This document shows positions 48,355 to 59,997 of a stretch of DNA of 64,000 bases, piece by piece. Source of the DNA: Mangifera indica (taxonomy: Eukaryota > Streptophyta > Magnoliopsida > Sapindales > Anacardiaceae). A program made the position numbers and the translations under genes. The stretch is taken from the NCBI RefSeq assembly GCF_011075055.1, contig NC_058145.1:12583894-12647893 (forward strand), read 5' to 3'. Position 1 is the first letter of the stretch, and the number at the start of each line of letters is the position of its first letter. The notes beneath the pieces are model-generated. The model made no database searches and was not told where the DNA came from. It was given only the letters and a program-made list of their open reading frames with translations.

Positions 48355-51300
48355 GAAATAAATCATCAAGTTTTCAAATGAAAAGGGGTAGCTATCTATC
48401 AGTGAAGAAACAAATTAATGAAAAGAAGTCGGGTCAGTTATTCTATCATATCCATGCATGTGCTATGTGAGTCCCCCCATCATTATTAACATCGATTAAT
48501 TTTAAGCAACACTCTTTCACTACAAGGGATCTTTTGCCCTTCACAATCAAGTGAAAGGTAGTTAAGTTGGTTGTGGTGGTTGGTCTTTACTCCATGCTAT
48601 AACTAAGCTTCTGAAAGAAAATATACTACAAACATGAACTTACTAATGTAGTGATAGTGATGGTGGTGCATTTGGAAGCACAAAATTTTCGTATATATGA
48701 TGCTAATTTTTTTTGTTTAACAAAGAACTTTTATTTAAATTGGATTATTTCTTCTCCGTCTAATTAGGAATTATATTTTTTATGTATTTGGACTTGCATT
48801 ACCCACATCAAATAGGAGAAAACCTTTAAAACCCTCACATTTAATGACTGGTCTCATAACTATTGTTATTAGGTAAGTCAATAGTTTAATCTTAATATAA
48901 CTCCAATGAATTTCAACCCATGCTATGTTGCTTGGGTGCCCCCACCATGGCCATTCAGACAAACCTTGACGCCATTTCATGCTATTGTTGCTTGTTGGAA
49001 AAACTTGGAATCTTTAGTTTACAATTTTCTTTTCCTCTTGGTTGTAGGCATGCAGCTTTTCTTTTTCATAGACATTGCTTAAAGCTGAAACAAACAGTAT
49101 AAACATGCAGAGTTTCATCAAATTAGGATGCAGTTAAATGGTCCTTGCTACCAACCAATGGGTAGGCAAGGCCCAGACAAGAAAAACAAATAATGGTTTC
49201 CATGCTAGCTAACTTTACTGCACACTAATTGCCCAAAAAATGAATACTAATTTTATTAATTTGCAAACAGTTTGCTCTTGTTTCCTTCATCTTTTTCCAT
49301 ATATATATATATATATATATAGATGTTGATTGCATGTGTTCTCTTAAAAGAAATTGATGTGAGAGTGAGGAAATGGAATGAAAGGGTCAGCTTTTGTGTC
49401 CCTTCAATCATTTTATGTTGGCATGAACCAGGCCAGAGGACCTGCATAAGTAAAATCCTGAGAAGTTAATCAGTGATGATTCATTGGTTATGTCTCAGCA
49501 TGCTTATTTAGAATGATTGGCTTCAAGACTCTTACTTGTATTTGTAATAGGAGATTCTCCAGAAAATGTGCCATAAATAGTATTGTGCTTAATGGAAGGC
49601 AATATTTCCTGATGCCGTTACTGGCTAGCTTGTTGTTTTGACTGTACATTTTGCTTAGAATTTTCCTCTTCCGTGGAATAAACTGGAGAATATAATAGTA
49701 TTTAAAATATGTGTAATGAGAAATAGCAGGCATCTTTTTGGCTAGTTTCCACTATGGAGTTGATGTTCCAGATTTCAGCAATCTGTTATCCACTAAGCTG
49801 ACAAGCTTGTCTCCCCTCTTTACTTTAGTAAAATACAGGCTTTAAAGCTCCATGACCGTCCCTGTAAAGAACACATCATCTCTCCTCTTCTCCTTCATTA
49901 ATGCAAAATATATATTTCGACAAGTTTGAAAAATAATCAGATGATGCATCGAAAGTTTTACTAGGAAGAGAATAGTGATAGATGGGAATGGTGGGGGGCA
50001 AATTTTGTTGTCACTTCTGTTAAGTTTTTTCTGCTTCCCACATGCTCACACTTACTGGCTTATGTTATCTTTCTTCACACCCACATGGAGCTTCTTGCTC
50101 GCCAACTTTACCCTCGACCCTTTTCAAATTCAAACACGTAGATCATGAAAGCCAGAGGCTTTGAGTCATAGAGAGTGAATCTTGTTCAAAATTTGAGATG
50201 ATGGTTTTGAGCTATATATCACTGTTGGACTTCAGTGTAATTTTCTCCACTCAAAGATTCAAACTAAAATAATCCAAAAATATAAACAGGAATAAAATAG
50301 TTGAGAGTTGACCTTGTATAGATTCGATATAGGATATTTGGATATTAAAAAAAATATTAAGTAAATATAAATAAGTGTTCGAGTTAGATGAATGATCATT
50401 TTTTATTTTTATTTGGTCTTATCCAATATTTTATCACATATTTTGAGCATTAATCGTTGAATTAATATTGATAATATGGTATCACGTGTATAACTATTCA
50501 TGCAATATAAACAGTTGTTTGGATTATATATCATATAGTTGTCCCAAATGTATCATGCTAGTAACGAACATTCCCACCCCTTGAAACGCCCATTTATAAG
50601 TCCACATATAAGCAAACTGCATTACAAACTAGATAGACTTTTGGTATTTTTAAAACTCTCATGCGTTTTCATCATTCCTAAGGAGTTCTAGCAAACCTCT
50701 AGTGCCCCAACCATCTCTTGATTGTGTGTGCCTTGTATGGATCACCTCAACACCATGTTATATTGTATTGGAGAGCAATAGGTGCACCTGAATCATCACT
50801 ATTATAGATGAAGGAACCTTCAAAACACGTGTAAATCATTCAAACACCCAATGGTTGTGGTTTTAAATCGTGCATACTATGCTTATAATCTGATCTGGGT
50901 TAAAATCATGGATGAACATCCTCTTAAAAATTTTCATTTATATTTCCTTTGTGCTTTGTGATATTTCGAGTCCAAGATCACCTCCAACAAGAACAACAAT
51001 GGAGATTGGTTGAAAAGGGTTAATAGAAGGAAATTTGGGTAAGAGGGCCATGGCAATTGCCATTTTTAATGTATTCATAATGAGAGTTGCTGGTTGTAAT
51101 TAATTACAAGTCTGAGACTTAAGAAAGAGTAGGGCATGCAGCAGCTTGCTTTCTATTCCAATGATCCTGCCAAAATTGGCGGCACCAGAATACCCAACCA
51201 AGACTTTAAACAAATATTGCTCTTAAAGAATGCTTAAATTTCGTGTGCTTTCTTTTAAGATGGTTGTTGAAGAAATGGGGAACTTAATAATTATCAAATT

Positions 51301-51597
51301 AATCTAATTTATAGTCAAAGTTATCTACCATAAAGTTACGGAAAAATCAAAGTCAGCAAGAGCAAAAGGGCAGCTACCAAGTAACCCCACCTAACCAAAG
51401 TCAGGGCATTTCATTTTTGGACCCAATTAGCTAGAATACATTATTTTTGTTGTTGAATGTTGACCTCCACTGACCCATTTGTGGTTCTTTTTCTACAAAC
51501 TACAGTAAATGTGGTCATAAATAGATTAATGATCATGTTTATTAATTTATTTTTTTTAAACAAGTTATAGAGAATAACTTTGCATGATATTTAAACA
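48355..51597. other. gene-poor intergenic DNA
   Basis: No gene supported. It has a TA microsatellite at about 49299-49321 and scattered short ORFs without features. ORFs at 48780-49102 and 49256-49733 are on either strand and have no splice partners. Confidence 0.5.
49299..49321. repeat. (TA)n microsatellite
   Basis: About eleven uninterrupted AT dinucleotides. Confidence 0.9.
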
Positions 51598-52058
51598 TTG
51601 TGTGTTTGGTTTAAGTCCTTTTTTTTTCAATAAAAATAAAAAATTATCACAAAAATATATTACATATAAGATTATTGAATTTAAATTATTACTATATTTA
51701 ATAAAAAATTATAATTATAAATAAACGTTGTGTTTTATTGAATATAACAAAAAAATATATTAAGGGATTATCTTATTTAAATATTTTTGGATGTAATTAT
51801 AATAAAATATTTTTTATATTAATTGGAAACATGTAAATTTTTGTCCTAAAAAAACAATAACTTAAAGTATATAATTATAAGAAAATCAAAATTACTTAAC
51901 GTAAATATGAATTACCCTTTATATTATTTATTATATCACATTTGGTAATATAAGAGTATTAAAATTTTTTATTTTCCCATAAATCAAACAAAATTTTATA
52001 AATAATAAAAGATATATTATCATATTAATCTCTAAATACTCTTAACCAAACATGCCCT
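51598..52058. mobile_element. possible AT-rich MITE
   Basis: The left end GTGTGTTTGGTTTAAGTCC and the right end CTTAACCAAACATGCCCTTA are imperfect inverted copies. The roughly 460-bp interior is over 80% A+T by eye and non-coding. No clear target duplication was found, so boundaries are approximate. Confidence 0.4.
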
Positions 52059-52647
52059 TAAAATAATTAGTTTTGTGTCCAAAACACGTGATAGGTGAAG
52101 TTGAATTGCTCTACGATAATACATGATGTATGAAACCCTAATTGTCTAGTCAAATCTTGATTAGCAAAGCAATTATCTGTCTAGTTGTTTGTCACTTCCA
52201 TGTAAATTAATCTGTCATTATCTTATTGATTCCAAGTTACAACCAGAAACATCCAAATCCAAAGTTAAAAGGGTATCATTTGCAAGAGAAAAAGACACCA
52301 GGAAATGTGTATTAGAGAACGATTAGTCATTGAACCCAATAATAAATTTGGATAAATGTTCAAGCACAGACATTCGAAAAACATACTTACAAGACAAATC
52401 AACCAATCTCAATTGGGAAACATAAGAGGCTCTTACATAAGACAAAAATTAAAGCTTCACGGAACAAACGTTAGATTCCATCAAGGAAAAGTTTGCAACA
52501 CAGAGGAACCAATAACGGGACACTTTTAAGTAAATCTCATATTAATAAAATATATAAAAAAATATTAAATTTGTATATATATCTTGTATTATTAAAAAGT
52601 TTTAGATTCTTAAATCAAACTATTGAAATACTCTATAAACTTTCAGG
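52059..52647. other. intergenic
   Basis: AT-rich, no gene seen. Confidence 0.5.
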
Positions 52648-53108
52648 GACTGTTTGATTCTAGTTTTTGAAGATTACTTTGATAATCTATCTTTTATTTC
52701 TTTGTTTGGTTTATCAGTAATAAAATATTACATTAATCTTCTATTATCAATGTTAACGTGGTAGATAATATAGGTGGTAATCTGATTATCACCTTCACTT
52801 TAGGTGTTTAAATATTACCAAAGTAATCTTGATTTTATTATAATTATATTATTATTTATTAATTTTTTGAAATAAAAATAAATTTATTTTTAATTAATAT
52901 GACAAATAATATAAAAAATATTTAAAAATAATTATATTCAAGGGCATTTAAGTAAAATAATTTATTAGTAATTTTTTATTACCTTTAACCAAACACAATA
53001 ATTATTTATACCTATCAAATTTTATCCCAATAATCTTCTAAGTAATTTATCTTTAAGATAATTTTTTTATTTTGATAATAAAATATTACTTAAACTAAAC
53101 AGCGTCTC
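52648..53108. mobile_element. possible AT-rich MITE
   Basis: Starts GGGACTGTTTGATTCTAGTT and ends TTAAACTAAACAGCGTCTC, which are imperfect inverted repeats of the GGG.CTGTTTGGTT type common in plant MITEs. Internal blocks such as TGATAATCTATCTTTT and AAGATAATTTTTTTATTTTG also pair inverted. No target duplication was confirmed. Confidence 0.45.
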
Positions 53109-54530
53109 AAGAGTGTTCTGAGTTACAAATCCCAAAAACAATTTATGATAAACTAAGGTGGATAATACAAAATTAGCTTGCCCCTTTTATTAACCTAAGA
53201 AATTGAAAGCAATATAAGACAATTTAACTCTATTTTTATTATTATAAATTACACCTAATAAACTTACTGGCAACACAATTCAATCATTTCATTCAACTAG
53301 CTGGCCTCCTCTTTTGCCTAACTTGTTTATTTTTCCGCCGAAATTAATATGTTAAATATTCGATTAAGCCTAAATGAACAGTAAAAGGAGAGAGAGAGAG
53401 AGAGAGGTAATGAAATGACACAACTTAGAAGACGAACGTGGCATCCATTATGGTAAAGAACGAAAAAGTGGTAGGCGTGGAGAGTAAAAATCATATGTGC
53501 GCGTGTGGCTCGAGATTGTGTGTTTTCCACTTACAGTTTACATGGGCCGATGATTACGGGGATTAACTGGGCCCTACGGATGTTAAAACTTGAATCTCCC
53601 CTCTGTTCAGTTCTTTATAGCTGGATTTTAGATACCCTTGGCGGGGTTTACCATGTATCCTTCTCATTCCCTTCATCACATCTTTAAATGGACCCACCTG
53701 TCCTCACATCATAACCGTTCATCACGTCTAGGATTTATCTATTGTTATTTAATTAAACGGTAATATCAAAGCAAAATTTCTAGAATTCACATTTCGCCCC
53801 TTATTAACCCTTGAGAAATTGCCCTTTAGAGACTCTATGTAAAAGATGGCATGGGTTTAAGTTTTCTTAATAATATTTTAATATTAAAATTTTAATTTAT
53901 TTAAATTAATAATCATAAAATTGATTATTAAATTTAAAATTTTATTTATTTAATATAATTGATTTTATCTAAAAAAAAAATTAACTTAAATAAGATTTTT
54001 TATTATAAAAAAACTTTAACAAATTGGTTGAAGAAACTCTTCCAATAATTCAATTTGAGCAAAACCAATATTTTTGAAGTCGAATACTTACATAATTAGG
54101 TAAAATCTCGTATTCAGTAATTAGTTATATAACTGTTTCACTGAGAATTTAAGAATTTTAGCTTGATGTGTATATTTTCTAAATTACCCTTCATATGCTT
54201 TTTTTTCTTTTGTGATGTTAGCACAAGCTGCATTGTGGTTTAAAGGGCATTAATGTCAAACGAAAATAAAATCATCAGCATTACTAATATTCCCATTGAA
54301 TTAGCTTTTTGGAAGCACTAAATCTAGCTATTTGCAGTTAACGTATGATAAATAATGCGAAGCGATAACCAATAAAAACGAGAGTGAATCCACGCGCGAA
54401 AAGTAGGCGAGTGGATGTAGCTGGAAAAAAACTTCCGATTCACACCCGAGTCCCGACAATCAACAACACAAATCATGGATTAATTTGTAAAATTACAAAT
54501 AATACCCCTGCGGCGGTACCAAGCTCTCTC
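53109..54530. other. intergenic
   Basis: Contains a GA microsatellite at about 53388-53406 and AT-rich sequence at 53860-54000. No gene is seen. The last part is the distal promoter of the expansin. Confidence 0.5.
53388..53406. repeat. (GA)n microsatellite
   Basis: About nine AG units in intergenic DNA upstream of the expansin. Confidence 0.85.
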
Positions 54531-54540
54531 CATAAATATT
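54531..54540 (+). promoter_or_regulatory. TATA box of expansin gene
   Basis: CATAAATATT lies 99-108 bases before the ATG in a CT-rich leader context, a typical plant TATA spacing. The start of transcription is expected about 30 bases downstream. Confidence 0.55.
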
Positions 54541-54638
54541 AGCTCATCCTCTAACTCCTCATCCATTCCCCTTCACTCCTTTTCATCTCTTTTCCTTTAG
54601 TCTTTTTCTCATTGCGTTTGTTTCGAAAGAAAGAAATA

Positions 54639-56222
54639 ATGGCAATGTTGCGTTTGAGTGTAGTAGCTTGCACTCTGTCTTTGACGTGCTTAATGTGGAT
54701 GGCGGAAGCAAGAATCCCTGGAGTTTACACTGGCGGTGAATGGCAAGGTGCCCATGCTACCTTTTACGGTGGCTCTGATGCTTCAGGCACAATGGGTATG
54801 TTAATTTCGTAACATAAAATGCAGACAAACAGCTCATTAGCATTAATTTGAGTTTTTGGGTACTGATTCTGACTGAAGTTTAAATTTTTACTGCAGGAGG
54901 AGCATGTGGGTATGGTAATTTATACAGCCAAGGCTACGGCGTGAACACGGCGGCGCTAAGCACGGCACTTTTTAACAATGGGTTCAGCTGTGGTGCATGC
55001 TTCGAGATCAAGTGTGCAAGTGAGCCAAAATGGTGCCATTCGGGCAGTCCTTCCATTTTCATTACTGCTACAAACTTTTGCCCACCAAATTACGCCCTAC
55101 CAAGCGACAATGGAGGATGGTGCAACCCTCCCCGCCCACATTTTGACCTTGCTATGCCCATGTTTCTCAAGATTGCTGAGTACCGTGCCGGTATCGTCCC
55201 AGTTTCATACCGCCGGTAAGCGCTCTGCCTCCTTTCTGTTTTGCTCTTTTGGGTGATTTTATTTTATGGCGATGGTAATTGCTGGGTTAATTTCCCCGGT
55301 AATTGCTACAACGACGTCTCTATGCTTCTATTCTCTGCTGGTAGGGTCCGTGTCTGGTGCATGCCTTTATGTCTTTTGTTTTTCTTCTTAGCAATATTAG
55401 TTATCCACTTTAAATATAAATAGATGTGCATTTATATATATAATTATATAATTTAATATTATTTATTTTTAATTTAAAATTATATAATAATATATATTTA
55501 ATATATATTTAAAATAAATATATAAATACTTTATAAATTTTATTAATCTTTTGTAAATGCTATCAGGCTAAAACTGTATCCTTTGAGGTGTAATCCAACA
55601 ACATTTTACTAGGTGTAATACAATAATTTTGAAAAACTAAAATAATTAGTTAAAAACGTTTTGACTTTCGAAATTCCCATTTTACTTGCTTTTTTATGCA
55701 TAAACATGTGTCACCTAACTCATATTTGATTATATTTGACCTAAATTCGTATCATTCTTAACTACTCACCTTTTGCATTATTGGAAAGATCTGAACCGTT
55801 CCTACTTTTTCTTAAAGTTGAAATCGGACGACACAGATTTCACTATGTTGTTGTGCTGTTTTGTGTCAAACACTTGTCCATTCATGCTAAAAAGTACTGC
55901 TAATTTCCGCAGCGTGCCGTGCCGGAAGAGGGGAGGCATCAGATTCACAATCAACGGTTTCCGTTACTTCAACTTGGTTTTGGTCACCAACGTGGCGGGT
56001 GCAGGAGACATCGTGAAGGTGAGCGTTAAAGGAACAAGGACGGGGTGGATGACCATGAGCCGTAACTGGGGTCAAAATTGGCAGTCAAACGCCGTTTTGG
56101 TCGGTCAAGCGCTTTCCTTTAGAGTTAGGGCAAGTGACAGACGTAGCTCCACTTCATGGAACATTGCTCCGTCCAACTGGCAATTCGGTCAAACATTCGT
56201 CGGAAAGAACTTCAGAGTTTAA
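54639..56222 (+). CDS. EXPA: alpha-expansin
   Basis: Three exons, 54639..54795, 54897..55215 and 55913..56222, encode 261 aa, the usual length. An N-terminal signal peptide ([20 protein letters not shown], cleavage expected near AEA|R) sends it to the cell wall. The first domain (GH45-like barrel, about 40-150) has [51 protein letters not shown], the [20 protein letters not shown] block and the HFD signature in [11 protein letters not shown]. The second domain (CBM63-like, about 165-255) has [20 protein letters not shown] and [20 protein letters not shown], ending [12 protein letters not shown]. Alpha-expansins loosen cellulose-xyloglucan contacts in acid growth without hydrolysis. The ATG at 54639 was chosen because it directly precedes the signal peptide. 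The exact member was not assigned. Confidence 0.95.
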
Positions 56223-57770
56223 TTAACAAACTTTAAAGTGCATCAACTAATTAATCTTTCCCCGCCAATTTTTCAGATCAATTTTTTTTTCCTTAATATA
56301 TTTTGACTTGATGGGTGTGGAAAAATGTGAAATGTTAAGAGGAAAATTGCCAGGAATTTTGTTGGGTAAAGAGTGAACTTTATTGAATTTTGATTTATGA
56401 CTTTAGTAATCGGTGGGTCAATGACCCAATGGGTCTGTGGTATGTTTGAGTGGTGAATTGAAGAGAAAGAAATAGGGAAATTTAGGAGAGGCTGAAGTGA
56501 CTGCAAATGTGGCCCGCAGCGTTAGTTTTATATATATGTTACTAGTTTGCTTATATGAATGTAAGTGTATTATGATAGTAATTTTAATATTACATATATC
56601 TTGTATGAAAATTTTATTACTGTGGTAAAAAATTTTAAAACCCTATTTAAGATTCTCTTCAGGCAACAGCTCAACTTTAAGATTTTAAAGTTAATCAAAT
56701 TTGAGAGTTTCAAAGTTAAAATTGTTTTTGTTGACCATGCACTAAAAAAACCCTAAATTTAGTTTTAAAAAATTTTTTTTTTTAAACTTAAAGACAGTGA
56801 GAAAGATTTAATTTTTAGAGTTTTAAATTTAAAAAAATAATAATAATGAGTGATGTGGTAAGAAAAGAGTAAAATTTGAGTTGGAAATAAGTGCTTTGGC
56901 CACTTAGAAGTTACAATGCTTCATGTGCTGGCTCAGATGTTTCCTGTCCTCTAGATTTAACCGATCTAAAGAGTAGGACAGCTGAATCTGAATGCTTTAT
57001 ATACAATGTAGTGTCATTGAAAAACTAAATGTTGACTTTGGGTACGATTGCAGATTTGTTGCAGAGGTTGGACCAAAGATAGATTTTAGTAATTAATACT
57101 GACGGCCAGCTAGCTAGTTTGTCTTTTGAAAAACACGGCAATTTTAGATTAGTTTTGCAGAACCAAAGCATAGTGAATAATCGTGAGGAAGAAGAGGCAC
57201 ATGTTAATTGTCACATCTCCCAATTTACGTTCGCAGCGTTGGGTTGTCCCAGCACAAAGCCCACAATTCAGTCAAAGTGCAGTCTCAACTTTACGGTGTA
57301 CATAGAGCAAGGCTGCCAAGGGTAGTTTCAGTGGTGTGGTCGGCTAACTCATTTTTTACAACGCACACAACTCTATTTCTCTGCCCTCATTTTGTGTCTC
57401 TTTGTGCGTTAACTTTCTCAAATTTTGGTTCAACTTGATCACTTTCGCTGCAATTCTAGGACAAGAAGGTTGACATAGCTTTGGAAAATAGTTAAGTACC
57501 GTACAAGCCTGCGTAGCTCTTGTCATGTTGCATGTGGGTAGTAAGTGGTTTTGTTGAATTTTTAAGACCAAATAACTTTGGATTCCAAGTTTCCAACTTC
57601 GTCAAAAAAGAAAACCAAAAGGAAAAATAAAAAAGTTGGTAAAAGCTAAAGCCCTAGGGCTTTGGATACCTTTCGCAGATTTCCTGTTTTCAGATCAGAG
57701 ATCAATGATTAATTCCTCGTAATGCGTGTTACAAATGCAAATTCCGCTTCCTTACCGTGAGGGGTAAGGT
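56223..57770. other. expansin 3' UTR and intergenic
   Basis: AT-rich. GAGTTGGAAATAAGTGCTTT followed by GGCC at 56882-56901 resembles the right end of MITE family 2, but no left end was found. ORFs at 57119-57438 show no features. Confidence 0.45.
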
Positions 57771-57870
57771 TACCGATAAAGCTGAACTCGCTTGAACTCG
57801 TTTAAACTAAATTTATTTCAAACTCATTCAAACCGAGCTCTAACTCAAATTCAAAAAATATCAAATTCAA
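57771..57870. repeat. fragment resembling MITE family 1 ends
   Basis: Sequence with GAACTCGCTTGAACTCGTTT and CAAACCGAGCTCTAACTC recalls the degenerate GAGCTCGAACTC repeats of the element at 36881. No second end or target duplication is visible, so it is at most a fragment. Confidence 0.3.
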
Positions 57871-58164
57871 CCATAATTACACAAATCTTGAAATAAAGCT
57901 GCAGAAGGCCCAAAGTTCATTTTCACCTGGGCAAGTGGATTCATTGAACAGCTGTGTTATTTGAAGTACTCCATTCAAACTTGTATAAATTACAATCCAT
58001 AAACCATCATCCAATCCGCAGAACAGAATATTGTAATGTTCTCTCTGTGACAAATGAGAATAAAGTAGTAGCTTCATTTTGTCTTATCTTCATCCTCTTT
58101 CCACTTTCTCCAATATTTGAAATATTCCCTCCCTCAGCGTTACTTTTCTTATTCTACCTGAAAA

Positions 58165-58270
58165 TCCAAAGCTCAAGCTGTGTATCCACCACCTTACTTA
58201 CCCCCAGTAATTCATCTCACTCAGGGCTATCGCCACTGCATTAAAATCTTCTTCACCATACGACTTCAAA
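58165..58270 (-). pseudogene. relic of an XH-domain exon (FDM-like)
   Basis: Read on the minus strand this gives LKSYGEEDFNAVAIALSEMN followed by YWG and a stop. It aligns with LKNECGEEVVKAVIDALSEL of the intact FDM exon at 59998-60228. The matching DNA GTGTATC.CCAC...CTCACTCA.GGC...CTTCTTCACCA extends about 100 bases. It is a decayed partial copy about 2 kb from the intact gene, in the same orientation. No further exons were identified. Confidence 0.6.
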
Positions 58271-59997
58271 CGTTTTCACTTGCCATTCTCTATATCAACT
58301 ATTTTCTGCAGAATACCACCAGTTTACACACAGTATCGATACACTGACATGTTGACTACATTGCTTAGTCATAGATTCAGGTTTTTGATGCATGTGACTT
58401 AAGACTGACATAAAGCCGAAACCAATGAATGACATTAGCAGTGGAGTATCACTTAGTAAGTAAATTCCAGACTTCTTTAACAGCCTTGAGAGGTCCAAAT
58501 TGAAGTTTGATGGATGAAACTCAAGTATTACAAAACTGGGTAATAATTTGATAGTTTTTGTCGTACCGTTCTTCAAGTATTGTGATATAATTAAGCACCC
58601 TCCCATCTTGTCGTCTGATTGGTTGAAGTATATCACTAATAACATAATGACATGATATTTTGCCCTTAAGAAAATTAAAAATGATTGTTCGGACCGTTTA
58701 GAAGTATACTACTAGGGGGTGACATTTCTGCCCTTTTAACGACATAAATAAGTCCAAATAATATCAACTTAATAGGATAAGTCCAACACAACCCATATAT
58801 AACAGTAATTCAGACCCAACAAAATCTAACCATTCAATATATTCAACAATAAATCTAATAGCAGGCTCAAAATAATCCAACACAATTCAAAAATCCATTA
58901 ACAAGCCCCAAATAATAACCAAATAGAAAAAGGCAATATTGCAACCCAAAACCAAATCTCCACATATTCAACACAAAAAACATTATCTCCAAATAAAAGT
59001 AGCCAAAAATTTAACGCAAAACCAAAACAACTCACGATATCAAAAGTCGACAGAGATCTGATTACAAAAACGAATTTCAAAAGTCGTTGGAGATCCGGGT
59101 GCATCACAAAGAGTCGTTAGTTGTCGAGAAGAGGAAAACCGTGAAAGAGAGCACAAAAAACTTAGCTGTCAGAAACATAAACTTCTATGTTGGAAAACTC
59201 ATCTGAAACAGATTTAGAGGCTGTCCGTTGATGGAAATAGATTACTGGTGAAAAGGATCCTCAAATGTACCCGTCGGTCGTTAGAAATTACGAGTACAAC
59301 TGTAAGCAAATAAAAACAATTGTGAAAATAGTAACCAATGATTGAAGAATGGGAGAATGATGTAGAAAAAAGAGAATCGGTGAAAAGAAACCCATGAAGC
59401 ACATATTGGTGGCCAAAATATGGGATGGGGAAGAGAATCTTCCTCTGTGTGGGGGTCACAGTGAAATTTCTTAAACCTAAGAGGTGGCAACATAAAAAAT
59501 GGAAGACCTTGGGTGAAATAAGTTGTATTTTAAACTAGAGGGGGTTAAAGGACGATAATTAGGAAAATTATTATTCTAAATATTCTAATAGCTCACAGTC
59601 TAGGAGTATACTTGCAAGATGAGTGATGAATGCTGCCTCTGAAAAAGAAATTGACGTAATCTTTTACTTTTCATTGGAAATCTCGTCTAGCATGTCGATC
59701 GTTTGTCCAAGGGAGGTTCCATTTTGACCGTTCTGCTAACGAGATCGCCTATTTCTTTCCTCCTTGGGAGGTTCCCTTGTTTTTATTCAGACAGATCCAT
59801 CATTCACATATTTCATCTAGAGCTAATTGCAAACGTCTTTTAAGTGATGATACCACGTTAACATCAATGTAGTCTTCTAAACTAGTAATGAAGCTGCCAA
59901 AATGCTGGTGTAAACAAAACTACATAGTCAACTAAGAACCAGTTAACCAAATTCTCACTAATTTTACCTTTCAAAGTTTTCTGACTTACCCTCAGCT
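58271..59997. other. intergenic
   Basis: AT-rich, with several short minus-strand ORFs (58295-58645, 58898-59107, 59214-59493) lacking domain features or splice partners. Part is FDM 3' UTR. No gene is supported. Confidence 0.45.

Noticed and set aside
54612..54638. Longer expansin start at 54612
   Set aside because: The codon there is TTG; the first ATG in frame is 54639 and is followed directly by a signal peptide.
58295..58645. 116-aa minus-strand ORF next to the XH relic
   Set aside because: No similarity to FDM domains or any family I know; probably chance in AT-rich DNA.
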